Shown here: piece after piece, positions 4,735 to 11,971 of the stretch
How positions within the stretch are numbered: position 1 is the first letter of the stretch
How the letters are laid out: each line of letters begins with the position of its first letter
NCBI GenBank assembly: GCA_016932895.1
Contig: JAFGCA010000729.1
Span: forward strand, 1-12,459
Direction of reading: 5' to 3'
Source of the DNA: Sedimentisphaerales bacterium
GTDB taxonomy: Bacteria > Planctomycetota > Phycisphaerae > Sedimentisphaerales > SG8-4
Length of the DNA stretch: 12,459 nt
Notes under the pieces: generated by a model
Databases searched by the model: none
What the model saw: the letters and a program-made list of their open reading frames with translations, nothing else
Told to the model about the DNA's origin: nothing
Translations under genes and position numbers: made by a program

Positions 4735-7700
4735 CTACTGCGACGGGGCGAGATCGAGACGCACGTTGTCCAGGCCGATCCAGTTGCTGCCCGGATTGGC
4801 AAGCTCGATGCCGATCTTGTGCCCGATCGCTGCCGGGAGGTCGGCGGCGGTGAACGTCAGCGAATATTCCTGCATCGCGTCGGTCAGAGCGACATCTGCG
4901 CTCGCTGCGGGAACGCGAACGCCGCCGTCGTCATAGTACAGAGACATCCGCAGCGTCTCGGCCTCCCAGGTGATCCGGGCATCGACTTTCAGCTCGTAGA
5001 CGTCACCGGCGTTGATCGTGCGGCCGGTCAACTGCCAGACGGCCGGGTCGCCGCCCATCAGATAGACCGTCCATTCCCCGTCGGTAGGCGTATACCCGGT
5101 CTCGACGCCTGAGTCCGCCACCGGACCGTCAGTGCTCCAGCCGGGAACGCTGCCGAAACCCGCTTGCTTGTCCGTCCCGGGCAGTTCGAAACTGGAGTTC
5201 TCGACTTCCGGCGGCTGCGGGATGGTGAGCCGAATGGCGTCGATGTAAATCCTGCCGGCACCGTTCGGAACCCGGTTGTCCCGGTTGCCCAGACCGATGA
5301 CGATCTTCTGGACCGCCGAGGTGTTCACACCGGCAAGATCGGCCAACGGGATGTTCCATTCCATCCACTGGGTCTGTCGAACGGTCTCGGGGTCCGGATG
5401 TCGCACGAGCGCGCTGCCGCCGGCGCTGTCCTGCACGACCACGTAGAGATCGGCAAGCCCCTGAAGATTGGGATCGGCCAGCGGTCCGGCGGAGTAGTAC
5501 ACCGTCAGCGTGTCGACGCCGGCGCGGTTCCAGTTCTGCGGCGTCGGCCACGTCCGCTCGGTTTCCGAGTAGTACGGCGGATTCACGTTATTGTAGTCAA
5601 TCGGCATGGACTGTCCGCCGTCGAGCACGGTGCGGCGTTCGGCAATCTCCGTATACGTCGTGCCTTCCGACCAGATGTCGTTGCCCACAACCGCGCCGGT
5701 GCCGTTGCCCGGATGGCCGTCCGGCAGGTCTTCGCTCGGCGAGAAGCCGAGGCCGTCGATCCAGGTCTCGAAGAGTCGATCCGGCGAATCGTTCGTGTAG
5801 CTCTCGAAGTCCTCGACACTGAAGTAATCGGCGATGCTGAAGGTCAAGACGCGACCCTGCGTCACCACTCCATCGGCGTCGACCTCGTCGATACGCCAGT
5901 AGTAGGTCGTGCCCCAGATCAGGCCTGCGGGCGGGCCGTACGTGGTGCCGGCCTGGCGTCCGCGGTAGACGCCCGTGGCGTCGGAGGCGTCGGCGCCGGC
6001 GACCGCATCGGCCTCGGTGCCGAAGTAGACGTCATGCTGGGCGGCTCCGTCGCCACCCTTCCAACTGAGCATCGTAATGGTCCCGGCCTGCCGAACCCGG
6101 TTCATGGACGGCTGGAAATCCCACGCCGCCAATGGATCGGTCCGGGTCAGTTCGAGGACCTCCGCCGCCGTCAGCGCGCGGTCGTAGACGCGGACGTCGT
6201 CCATGTCGCCGTTGAAGTAGCTCGCCGGCGTACGCGGAGTCCCGTTGTACACGAGGGCCTCTGAGCCGGTGCCGAGGTAGCCGTAACGAACGATCTCATC
6301 ACCATAGGTCGGGCCTCCCATAACGGCGCGCTCGGGCTGACCGTCGATATAGGTCGTCAGCGTTCCGTTGTCGAACACGCCGCAGAGATGGTGCCACTGG
6401 CCGTCGTCCACGCGGAACTTGCTGCCCGTATCGATCTGCGAATCGCCGGACATGGTCATCAGGTGCCATCCGACCCTGCCCGGCCCCAGAGGAGCGGTTG
6501 CCAACTCGGTGTTGATCTCCAGACGCCAGAACTCGCTGCGGTCGAACGAAGCGATCACCTGCGCGTTGGGATCGCTGGTGCGAACCCACGCGGACACCGT
6601 CACCTCGGGATTGTTTGCGTCGTCGTAGAAAAGATTGCCGATGGCCACGTAATGGCCCTCGGCGGCGTCGAAGGTCAGCGCGCCGTCGCCGACGAGGCCA
6701 ACATCGTTCCATTGCGGCCCGAAGAGCTCGCCGTGGTTCTGATGCCCCGACCAGTCGACCGTTCTGGAACCCGCCCCTTCGTCGAACGTGTACCAAATGA
6801 TGAGATTCGGATCGGCGACCGGTATCTCGGGCAGGGTCTTGAAGCTCCAGAGGAAACCCTGGACGTTTTCGATGCCGTTGAACGTATCGGCGCGCCAATA
6901 GTAGGTCGCGTCCAGTTCCAGCGGGCCGGGATCGTGCACGCTCTCCATCGTCGGCGGACCGCCGGTGGCGGTGGCCACCTCGTTGGCGTCGGTGCCGAAG
7001 TAGAGCGTGCTGAAGATCGCCTTCAAGCCGGGCGCCCAGCGAAGAACAACGCTCGGGTCTACAAACGGCTCGCCGTCGGCCGGAAACGGATCGTACGCAT
7101 GGACGGCGGGAACCCAAAAGCTCCACACATTCCCAGGCCAGGGACTGTCGGGATGATCTTCGTTGACCGCATCGACGCGCCAGTAATAGGTGGTGCCGGC
7201 CTGCAAGCCCTCCGGGGCGGGATTGTCGGCGACCCCAACGAATTGATTGTTTCTCGTGAGGTTGGCCCAGAAGGCGCTTTCGACGCCCGCATTGACGTCT
7301 TCGAAGCTGGTTCCAAAGTACAGATCGTGCGATGTGGCCAGCGGTCCCGGCGTCCACTCGAGGTTCCCCCACGCCTCCTCGTACTTGCCGCCGGCGGCAG
7401 GACTCGGACTGTGAGCGCGGGCGAAATAGCCGAAGTCCATGATGTCCTGAATCTGCGCCTCGTTCAGGACCTCCTCGTAGATCCGCACGTCATCGAGAAG
7501 CCCGGGCAAGTACCGGTCACTGTTATATGCCCGCACGCCCAAGGAGACGTCATCGTTGGCCGCGTTTTCGTCCACTCGAAAGGTGTGGTTCTCGGGATCG
7601 ACGGCGGGCCGGGTATCGTCCCTGCCGTCTAAGTACAGCTTTACGTAGGGATACGAAATCTCGGCGTCGACCGGTATCGTCACGGCCGCGTGGTGCCATT

Positions 7701-8124
7701 CCCCGTCGTTCATGTTGGTGTCGCCCTGCAGGTTGCCGCGCCCGTTCTCGACGCGGAGCCTGCTGCCGTTGACGCGGAACTCCACGCGCCGCCCCCCGCC
7801 GCTACGGCCCCAGTAGACCATGTCCCCGTTGCCGGTCGTCTGGACCCAGGCGGTGACCGTAGCGGGACTTGAGCTCAGCAGGCCCTTGTAATCGGTGGCG
7901 GCGAAGTAATCCCCGTCGCCGTCCAGGGCCAGGGCCTGCCCCAAATACCCCGCGACAAAATGAGCGTCCCCTTCCAGGACGCCGTCGTGACCGTTGCCCG
8001 AGGAGTCCGTCCCGTCGCCGTCCATCTTCCACCAGCCAACCAGACTCGAATCCTGGGCGACGGCCGGCACCATCAGGCCCAGAATCACAATGCAAATCAT
8101 CCAACAGAAGTGTCTCTTGCCCAT
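4735..8124 (-). CDS. giant secreted LamG / FN3-like multidomain protein
   Basis: 1129 residues. The start at 8124 is chosen because GGGAGG lies 6 nt before the ATG; a further start 54 bases upstream lacks this. A Sec signal peptide (MGKRHFCWMICIVILGLM, AVA site at residues 21-23) precedes a LamG/concanavalin-like jelly roll at about 25-235 (LVGWWKMDGDG ... GEWHHAAV ... LDDVRIY). Two FN3-like modules with the TYYWR motif follow (about 238-340 and 341-430), then a second LamG (about 435-665, DGQWHHLCGVF, MDDVRVYDRAL), a third FN3-like module (to about 765), an FESY-type module (about 768-970, EDFESY, GGQSMPIDYNN, IYIDAIRL), and a C-terminal carbohydrate-binding-like beta-sandwich beginning VENSSFELPG and ending GLDNVRL. 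Likely role: extracellular glycan binding or adhesion. No catalytic residues, membrane anchor, dockerin or PEP-CTERM signal is visible. It converges on the dockerin gene across the repeat region. Confidence 0.88.
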   Translation of the reverse strand: MGKRHFCWMICIVILGLMVPAVAQDSSLVGWWKMDGDGTDSSGNGHDGVLEGDAHFVAGYLGQALALDGDGDYFAATDYKGLLSSSPATVTAWVQTTGNGDMVYWGRSGGGRRVEFRVNGSRLRVENGRGNLQGDTNMNDGEWHHAAVTIPVDAEISYPYVKLYLDGRDDTRPAVDPENHTFRVDENAANDDVSLGVRAYNSDRYLPGLLDDVRIYEEVLNEAQIQDIMDFGYFARAHSPSPAAGGKYEEAWGNLEWTPGPLATSHDLYFGTSFEDVNAGVESAFWANLTRNNQFVGVADNPAPEGLQAGTTYYWRVDAVNEDHPDSPWPGNVWSFWVPAVHAYDPFPADGEPFVDPSVVLRWAPGLKAIFSTLYFGTDANEVATATGGPPTMESVHDPGPLELDATYYWRADTFNGIENVQGFLWSFKTLPEIPVADPNLIIWYTFDEGAGSRTVDWSGHQNHGELFGPQWNDVGLVGDGALTFDAAEGHYVAIGNLFYDDANNPEVTVSAWVRTSDPNAQVIASFDRSEFWRLEINTELATAPLGPGRVGWHLMTMSGDSQIDTGSKFRVDDGQWHHLCGVFDNGTLTTYIDGQPERAVMGGPTYGDEIVRYGYLGTGSEALVYNGTPRTPASYFNGDMDDVRVYDRALTAAEVLELTRTDPLAAWDFQPSMNRVRQAGTITMLSWKGGDGAAQHDVYFGTEADAVAGADASDATGVYRGRQAGTTYGPPAGLIWGTTYYWRIDEVDADGVVTQGRVLTFSIADYFSVEDFESYTNDSPDRLFETWIDGLGFSPSEDLPDGHPGNGTGAVVGNDIWSEGTTYTEIAERRTVLDGGQSMPIDYNNVNPPYYSETERTWPTPQNWNRAGVDTLTVYYSAGPLADPNLQGLADLYVVVQDSAGGSALVRHPDPETVRQTQWMEWNIPLADLAGVNTSAVQKIVIGLGNRDNRVPNGAGRIYIDAIRLTIPQPPEVENSSFELPGTDKQAGFGSVPGWSTDGPVADSGVETGYTPTDGEWTVYLMGGDPAVWQLTGRTINAGDVYELKVDARITWEAETLRMSLYYDDGGVRVPAASADVALTDAMQEYSLTFTAADLPAAIGHKIGIELANPGSNWIGLDNVRLDLAPSQ

Positions 8125-8337
8125 GATCGTCCTCCCTTGTTGAGATCGTTGCGCTGTGAGTTGTGGCAATCTCACCAACGCTCTTACGGCGGATGGGAAT
8201 GCCCGCCGACAGGCGGAAATCCCACAGGGTACGTACGTTCACAAACCTCGCTCTTATCGTCATACGGGATTGCGTGCCCCGCCTCCGCGAGGGTAGACGT
8301 GCCGCGCGTCGCGCCACGACGACCGTCGATTCCGGAC

Positions 8338-8373
8338 GTCATTGCGAGCGAGGCTTGCCGGGCGCGGCAATCT
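8338..8373. repeat. dispersed copy of the ATTGCGAGCGA repeat
   Basis: GTCATTGCGAGCGAGGCTTG with ATTGC (8341-8345) paired to GCAAT (8367-8371), plus an inner TTGCC/GGCAA hairpin. The core ATTGCGAGCGA is shared with copy 1 at 4307-4382. It lies in the leader of the LamG gene. Read as protein, it gives the RQASLAMT string typical of such repeats, which is why the frame through it is not called a gene. Confidence 0.65.
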
Positions 8374-8544
8374 CGGCGTCGGATTCCTTGCGAAACCATG
8401 GAATGAACAAGACAGAGAGCCCCCCCTGTTCCCCCGGGAGATGTACGCGAATGTTGGGGCGGTTTCATGTGGGGCCTTCCTCCAACGAGGACACCCAGCT
8501 TCCGAACCGGGAGCGAATTCCGGCAGGTCTACCACACTTTTTTT

Positions 8545-8573
8545 ATCATACCAAACGATCTGCTCCGTGTCCA
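8545..8573 (-). promoter_or_regulatory. sigma-70 promoter with extended -10, for the LamG gene
   Basis: On the minus strand, TGGACA (8573-8568) is separated by 17 nt from TATGAT (8550-8545), and TGG immediately before the -10 makes it an extended -10. Each hexamer matches five of six consensus bases. Transcription would start near 8538 into an A-rich tract and give a leader of about 410 nt before the LamG start, containing one repeat copy. Confidence 0.55.
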
Positions 8574-8924
8574 CAAAAACCACCCCCGGCCTTCGCACGG
8601 AGAACCGCAGGTCGGGTTCGGTGGCGCGGAAATCGCTGATTCCGGGGCGTTCCGAGGACTTGTTGAGCGGATGGCACGCTTCTGCCTGCCCGCAAGGCGC
8701 CGCCTGGCGCCTGCCGTCCGCCCAACGGCGTGCAGCCTCACCTGAAGCCTCCGGAGGCCGCAACACACGATCGAGGGTCCATCGGCGGCAAGCGGCAATG
8801 AGCTTGGAGACACGGAGCGTGCAGGATCAGCCGAGAGAGATGGAACGGCCGTTTGCCCCCCCCTGCGAGTTCAGGGGATACCATGCACGGGACACGCGAC
8901 ACGAGCGACGGCGGGCGCGGCCTC

Positions 8925-9680
8925 TCAGCGGTAGCTGTCGCGGGGTTGCTTGTAGACGCGTCCGACGTGGCCGTCGAGAAAATTGACGTTGACGCCGCCT
9001 TCCGTGGAGCCGGGCTTGCGACCGTGCGGGAAGACGCCCTTCTTGCGGAAGAAATCGGAGACCACCCAGATATCGGCCGGCGCCGCGTGGATGCACTCTT
9101 CGTACCGCTGGTTCTGGACGTCGGCGTCCTTGGCATTGCCCAGCCAATCGCGGTGGCCGATCATACCCTGGAGCGTCAGCTCACGCGGCAGGTAGTACAT
9201 GGGGTCGCGCCAGGTCCCGCCGCCGGCCGGGTCCACCTTGTTGTGACGGAAGCTCCAGTAGATGTAGGTAATGTTGCCGGTCTCCCGGTTCTCGGGGGTA
9301 TCGATGATGGAATCGACACCGCCGGTGGGAACGCCGCCGGCCGGGTCGTTGGCAATCTGCTCCATAAAACCGGCCTGCGGGCAGTAGAACGCTTCCATCA
9401 GACCGTCGTCCTGATAGGCCTTGATCTTTCTCAGCAGATCTTCATGGGGATTGTGTTCCCACTCTTCGAGCGGATAGCGGTTGCGGGTATCGTCGCTGGC
9501 GTAGGTGATCAGCGCCAGGTTGACCTGACGCAGGTTGCTCAGGCACGACGTCTCGTAGGCGCGGAAACGAACCTTGTGCAGGGCGGGGACCAGGATGGCC
9601 ATCAGGATAGCCATGACGGCAATGACGACCAGCAGCTCGATCAACGTAAAGCCGCAACGAACTCGGCGAGGTGTTCTCAT
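8925..9680 (-). CDS. type II secretion/type IV pilus-like prepilin (pseudopilin)
   Basis: 251 residues. The frame extends further upstream, but the ATG at 9680 is preferred: GGAGG precedes it by 9 nt and the protein then begins with a prepilin leader. MRTPRRVRCG|FTLIELLVVIAV has the G10/F11 prepilin peptidase site, the essential glutamate at mature position 5 and a hydrophobic helix of about 20 residues. CLSNLRQVNLALITYASDD follows, the usual pattern in planctomycete prepilins. The C-terminus ends with NFLDGHVGRV (DG at 236-237), resembling the processing-associated H-X9-DG tail of planctomycetes, although the preceding His (in FPHGRKPGS) is further away than nine residues. The protein would be processed and methylated by a prepilin peptidase and assembled in the cell envelope. 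No assembly ATPase or peptidase gene is in the window, so it looks like one of many dispersed pseudopilins. Confidence 0.9.
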   Translation of the reverse strand: MRTPRRVRCGFTLIELLVVIAVMAILMAILVPALHKVRFRAYETSCLSNLRQVNLALITYASDDTRNRYPLEEWEHNPHEDLLRKIKAYQDDGLMEAFYCPQAGFMEQIANDPAGGVPTGGVDSIIDTPENRETGNITYIYWSFRHNKVDPAGGGTWRDPMYYLPRELTLQGMIGHRDWLGNAKDADVQNQRYEECIHAAPADIWVVSDFFRKKGVFPHGRKPGSTEGGVNVNFLDGHVGRVYKQPRDSYR

Positions 9681-9723
9681 CGTTCTTGACCTCCGACAAA
9701 GCTGAGCCAACAAGATTCCGCCT

Positions 9724-9751
9724 ATGATACCAGATTCGCTCCGGCATGCAA
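9724..9751 (-). promoter_or_regulatory. promoter of the prepilin gene
   Basis: On the minus strand, TTGCAT (9751-9746), a 16-nt spacer and TATCAT (9729-9724), with TGG just before it (extended -10). Transcription would begin near 9717, leaving a leader of about 37 nt before the ATG at 9680. The -35 match is modest; the -10 is good. Confidence 0.45.
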
Positions 9752-9906
9752 CCGATTCCTTCCAGGCCGGCGCCGCGATGGGACCGCCCGGTGGTATTCT
9801 CCCGTACCCGGGCAAAGGCTGCAAGCCCCAATCTGCCGCAACGACCGGGCTTGACAGGCCCCCAAACACACACGTTGCCTGCGCCCACACGCGGCGTAGA
9901 AATGCC

Positions 9907-9935
9907 TTGACAGTGCAATTTCGCGGGCAGATAAT
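9907..9935 (+). promoter_or_regulatory. near-consensus sigma-70 promoter for the TIM-barrel/DUF6807 gene
   Basis: A perfect TTGACA (9907-9912), the optimal 17-nt spacer and GATAAT (9930-9935, five of six consensus). The start point would be near 9942, with a leader of about 165 nt. It probably drives both downstream plus-strand genes. Confidence 0.7.
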
Positions 9936-9997
9936 GCGTCTTTACTCATAACATCCGACGATGGAAACAGGTATCGCCGGGGCCGTTCACGAGCCGA

Positions 9998-10020
9998 CGG
10001 CGCTTGCCTGCCGAGCGCCG
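9998..10020 (+). promoter_or_regulatory. leader hairpin upstream of the TIM-barrel/DUF6807 gene
   Basis: CGGCGCT (9998-10004) pairs perfectly with AGCGCCG (10014-10020) around a 9-nt loop in the roughly 165-nt leader. No T-run follows, so it is not an intrinsic terminator; a role in mRNA stability or as a binding site is possible. Confidence 0.3.
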
Positions 10021-10107
10021 AAGTCACGATGGGACGAGATCGAATGAAATACGCGGCAAATGCGTTATTCTCCTCATTGAGCATGTCTTTTACGGAAAGG
10101 CGGAGTC

Positions 10108-11904
10108 ATGATCGCACGTTGTAGCACGCGCCGGGAGTTTCTCAAGAGTTCAGTGGCACTGGGGGCGTCTCTGGCCACGGCCGGTCCGCTGGCGCGGCTG
10201 GCGCCGGGCATGACGGTGGTGACGCCGATGCGGTTGGGGTTGGTGACGTATCTGTGGGGACAGGACTGGAACCTGCCGACGCTGATCGCCAACTGTGCGA
10301 AGACCGGCGTGCTCGGCGTAGAGCTGCGAACGCAGCACGCCCACGGCGTCGAGTCGAACCTGAGCGCCGCCCAGCGTCGCGCGGTCAAGGCCCGCTTTGC
10401 CGACAGCCCCGTGACATTGGTCGGGCTCGGCACGAATTTCGACTTCCACCATACCGACAGAAGCCGCCTGGCCAAATCCATCCAGGGCGCCAAGGACTAC
10501 GTCAAGCTCTCGTACGACTGCGGCGGGTCCGGCGTCAAGGTCAAGCCCAACGATCTGCCCAAGGGCGTTCCGTACGAGAAGACGATTCAGCAGATCGGTG
10601 AATCGCTCAATGAGCTGGGCCGATTCGCGGCGGCGTACGGCCAGCAGATCCGCCTGGAGGTGCACGGCCGGGGCACGTCCTCTCTGCCCGTGATGAAGGC
10701 CATCATGGACGTGGCGGACCACCCGAACGTGGGCGTCTGCTGGAACTCCAACGCCCAGGACCTTGAGGGCGAGGGCCTGGAACACAACTTCAACCTCGTG
10801 CGGGAGCGGCTGGCCGACATCGTGCACGTGCGCGAGCTGAACATCGGCAGCTATCCGTACCAGGAGCTGATGAATCTGTTCGTCGCCGCCAACTACGAAG
10901 GCTGGATCCTGCTGGAGGCGCGCACGAAGCCGGAAGACCGGGTCCAGGCGCTGGCCGAACAGAGAGAGGTGTTCGAGCAGATGGTCGCCAAGGCCCAGGC
11001 GGCGAAACGGCCGCGACGAGGCGGCGTCAAGATCACCGAACACGACGAGAAGGTGACCGTCGAGATCAACGGCAAGCTCTTCACGGAGTATCGATTCAAA
11101 GACGCCCAGCGCCCCTACTTCTACCCCGTCATCGGGCCGACGGGCGCAGCGGTGAATCGCCACTGGCCCATGGGCGACGGGCCCGGCGAAGCGCACGACC
11201 ATCCGCACCACAAGTCGCTCTGGTACACGCACGGCGACGTCAACGGCGTCGACTTCTGGGCCGACGGCGACAGCAAGGGCCGCGTCGTGCACGAGAAGTT
11301 CCTCGAAGTCAGCTCTGGCCGCGAAGTCGGCGTGATCAAGCAGCAGAACAACTGGGTCACCGCCGACGGCAAGGTCGTCTGCACCGACACGAGGACGCAC
11401 CGATTCTACAACCGGCCCGACGGGCAGGTCATGGACCTCGACGTCACCATCCACGCCTCCCACGGCAAAGTCACGATGGGCGACACCAAGGAAGGCTCGA
11501 TGGCCATTCGCCTGACGCCGACGATGCGGCTCAAGGGCAAGGTCGGCCAGGGACATATCATCAACAGCGAAGGGCTGACCGACGGCGCAACCTGGGGCAA
11601 ACGCGCCGCCTGGTGTGATTACTACGGCCCCGTGGAAGGCGCCGTCGTCGGCGTGGCGATCTTCGACCACCCGAAGAATCCGAAGCACCCGACGTGGTGG
11701 CACGTGCGTGACTACGGGCTGTTCGCGGCCAATCCCTTCGGCGTCCACAACTTCGAGAACAAACCCGCCGGCACCGGCAACATCGAAATCCCCGCCGGCG
11801 AAAGCCTGACCTGGCGCTATCGCTTCTACTTCCACAAGGGCGACGACAAGCAAGGCAAGGTCTCCGAGCACTACCGCGCCTACGTGGCGGAGACACAGGG
11901 TTGA
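10108..11904 (+). CDS. Tat-exported fusion: sugar phosphate isomerase/epimerase-like TIM barrel plus DUF6807
   Basis: 598 residues; ATG preceded by AAAGGCGGAG. The N-terminus carries a twin-arginine signal (STRREFLKSSVALGASLA, R8-R9). Residues about 40-290 form a xylose-isomerase-like TIM barrel. Candidate metal/active-site positions are E184 (LEVHG), N213 and N215 (CWNSN), H240 (VHVREL) and E270 (LLEARTK); these roles follow from the family pattern and are not proven. From about residue 306 a second domain begins (KITEHDEKVTVEINGKLFTE) with the DUF6807 (PmoA-like) hallmark HDHPHHKSLWY at 363-373. Families of this kind are abundant in planctomycetes and sit in sugar-catabolism loci; the DUF6807 activity is not established to my knowledge. 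The fusion and Tat leader suggest that a periplasmic or envelope sugar derivative is the substrate. It is followed after 67 nt by the oxidoreductase gene in the same direction, so an operon is likely. Confidence 0.88.
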   Translation: MIARCSTRREFLKSSVALGASLATAGPLARLAPGMTVVTPMRLGLVTYLWGQDWNLPTLIANCAKTGVLGVELRTQHAHGVESNLSAAQRRAVKARFADSPVTLVGLGTNFDFHHTDRSRLAKSIQGAKDYVKLSYDCGGSGVKVKPNDLPKGVPYEKTIQQIGESLNELGRFAAAYGQQIRLEVHGRGTSSLPVMKAIMDVADHPNVGVCWNSNAQDLEGEGLEHNFNLVRERLADIVHVRELNIGSYPYQELMNLFVAANYEGWILLEARTKPEDRVQALAEQREVFEQMVAKAQAAKRPRRGGVKITEHDEKVTVEINGKLFTEYRFKDAQRPYFYPVIGPTGAAVNRHWPMGDGPGEAHDHPHHKSLWYTHGDVNGVDFWADGDSKGRVVHEKFLEVSSGREVGVIKQQNNWVTADGKVVCTDTRTHRFYNRPDGQVMDLDVTIHASHGKVTMGDTKEGSMAIRLTPTMRLKGKVGQGHIINSEGLTDGATWGKRAAWCDYYGPVEGAVVGVAIFDHPKNPKHPTWWHVRDYGLFAANPFGVHNFENKPAGTGNIEIPAGESLTWRYRFYFHKGDDKQGKVSEHYRAYVAETQG

Positions 11905-11971
11905 TGCAAATGTATTCAGCAAGACAGATTTCCGGTGAGAGGTCCTGTCAAGACAAAGGAAAGGAACCATC

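Larger units (their letters stand above)
8125..8924. other. long intergenic leader region upstream of the LamG gene
   Basis: About 800 bases without a credible gene. It contains the promoter at 8545-8573 pointing at the LamG gene, the repeat at 8338-8373, perfect hairpins GGCGCC(GCCT)GGCGCC at 8696-8711 and GCCTCC/GGAGGC at 8747-8758, and an inverted GCCCG/CAGGC pair near 8197-8210. Open frames of 85-214 codons here read through the repeat or lack start signals. The hairpins at 8696-8758 lie downstream of the prepilin stop at 8925 and may end its transcript, though no T-run follows on that strand. Confidence 0.5.

Noticed and set aside
6388..7632. 414-codon plus-strand frame within the LamG gene
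   Set aside because: Antisense to well-defined LamG and FN3-like modules; no ribosome binding site and no coherent domain.
8184..8468. 94-codon minus-strand frame with a GGAGGAAGG sequence upstream
   Set aside because: It reads through the dispersed repeat, giving the repeat-typical RQASLAMT string, and is rich in Arg/Gly/Pro without structure. Probably not a gene, though the ribosome-binding-like sequence is noted.
9851..9880. TTGACA at 9851-9856 as a second plus-strand promoter
   Set aside because: No -10 element follows at a suitable distance, while the one at 9907 is complete.
10030..10126. Short upstream reading frame in the leader of the TIM-barrel/DUF6807 gene, overlapping its start
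   Set aside because: It begins with ATG but has no ribosome binding site; overlap with the main start is probably accidental.
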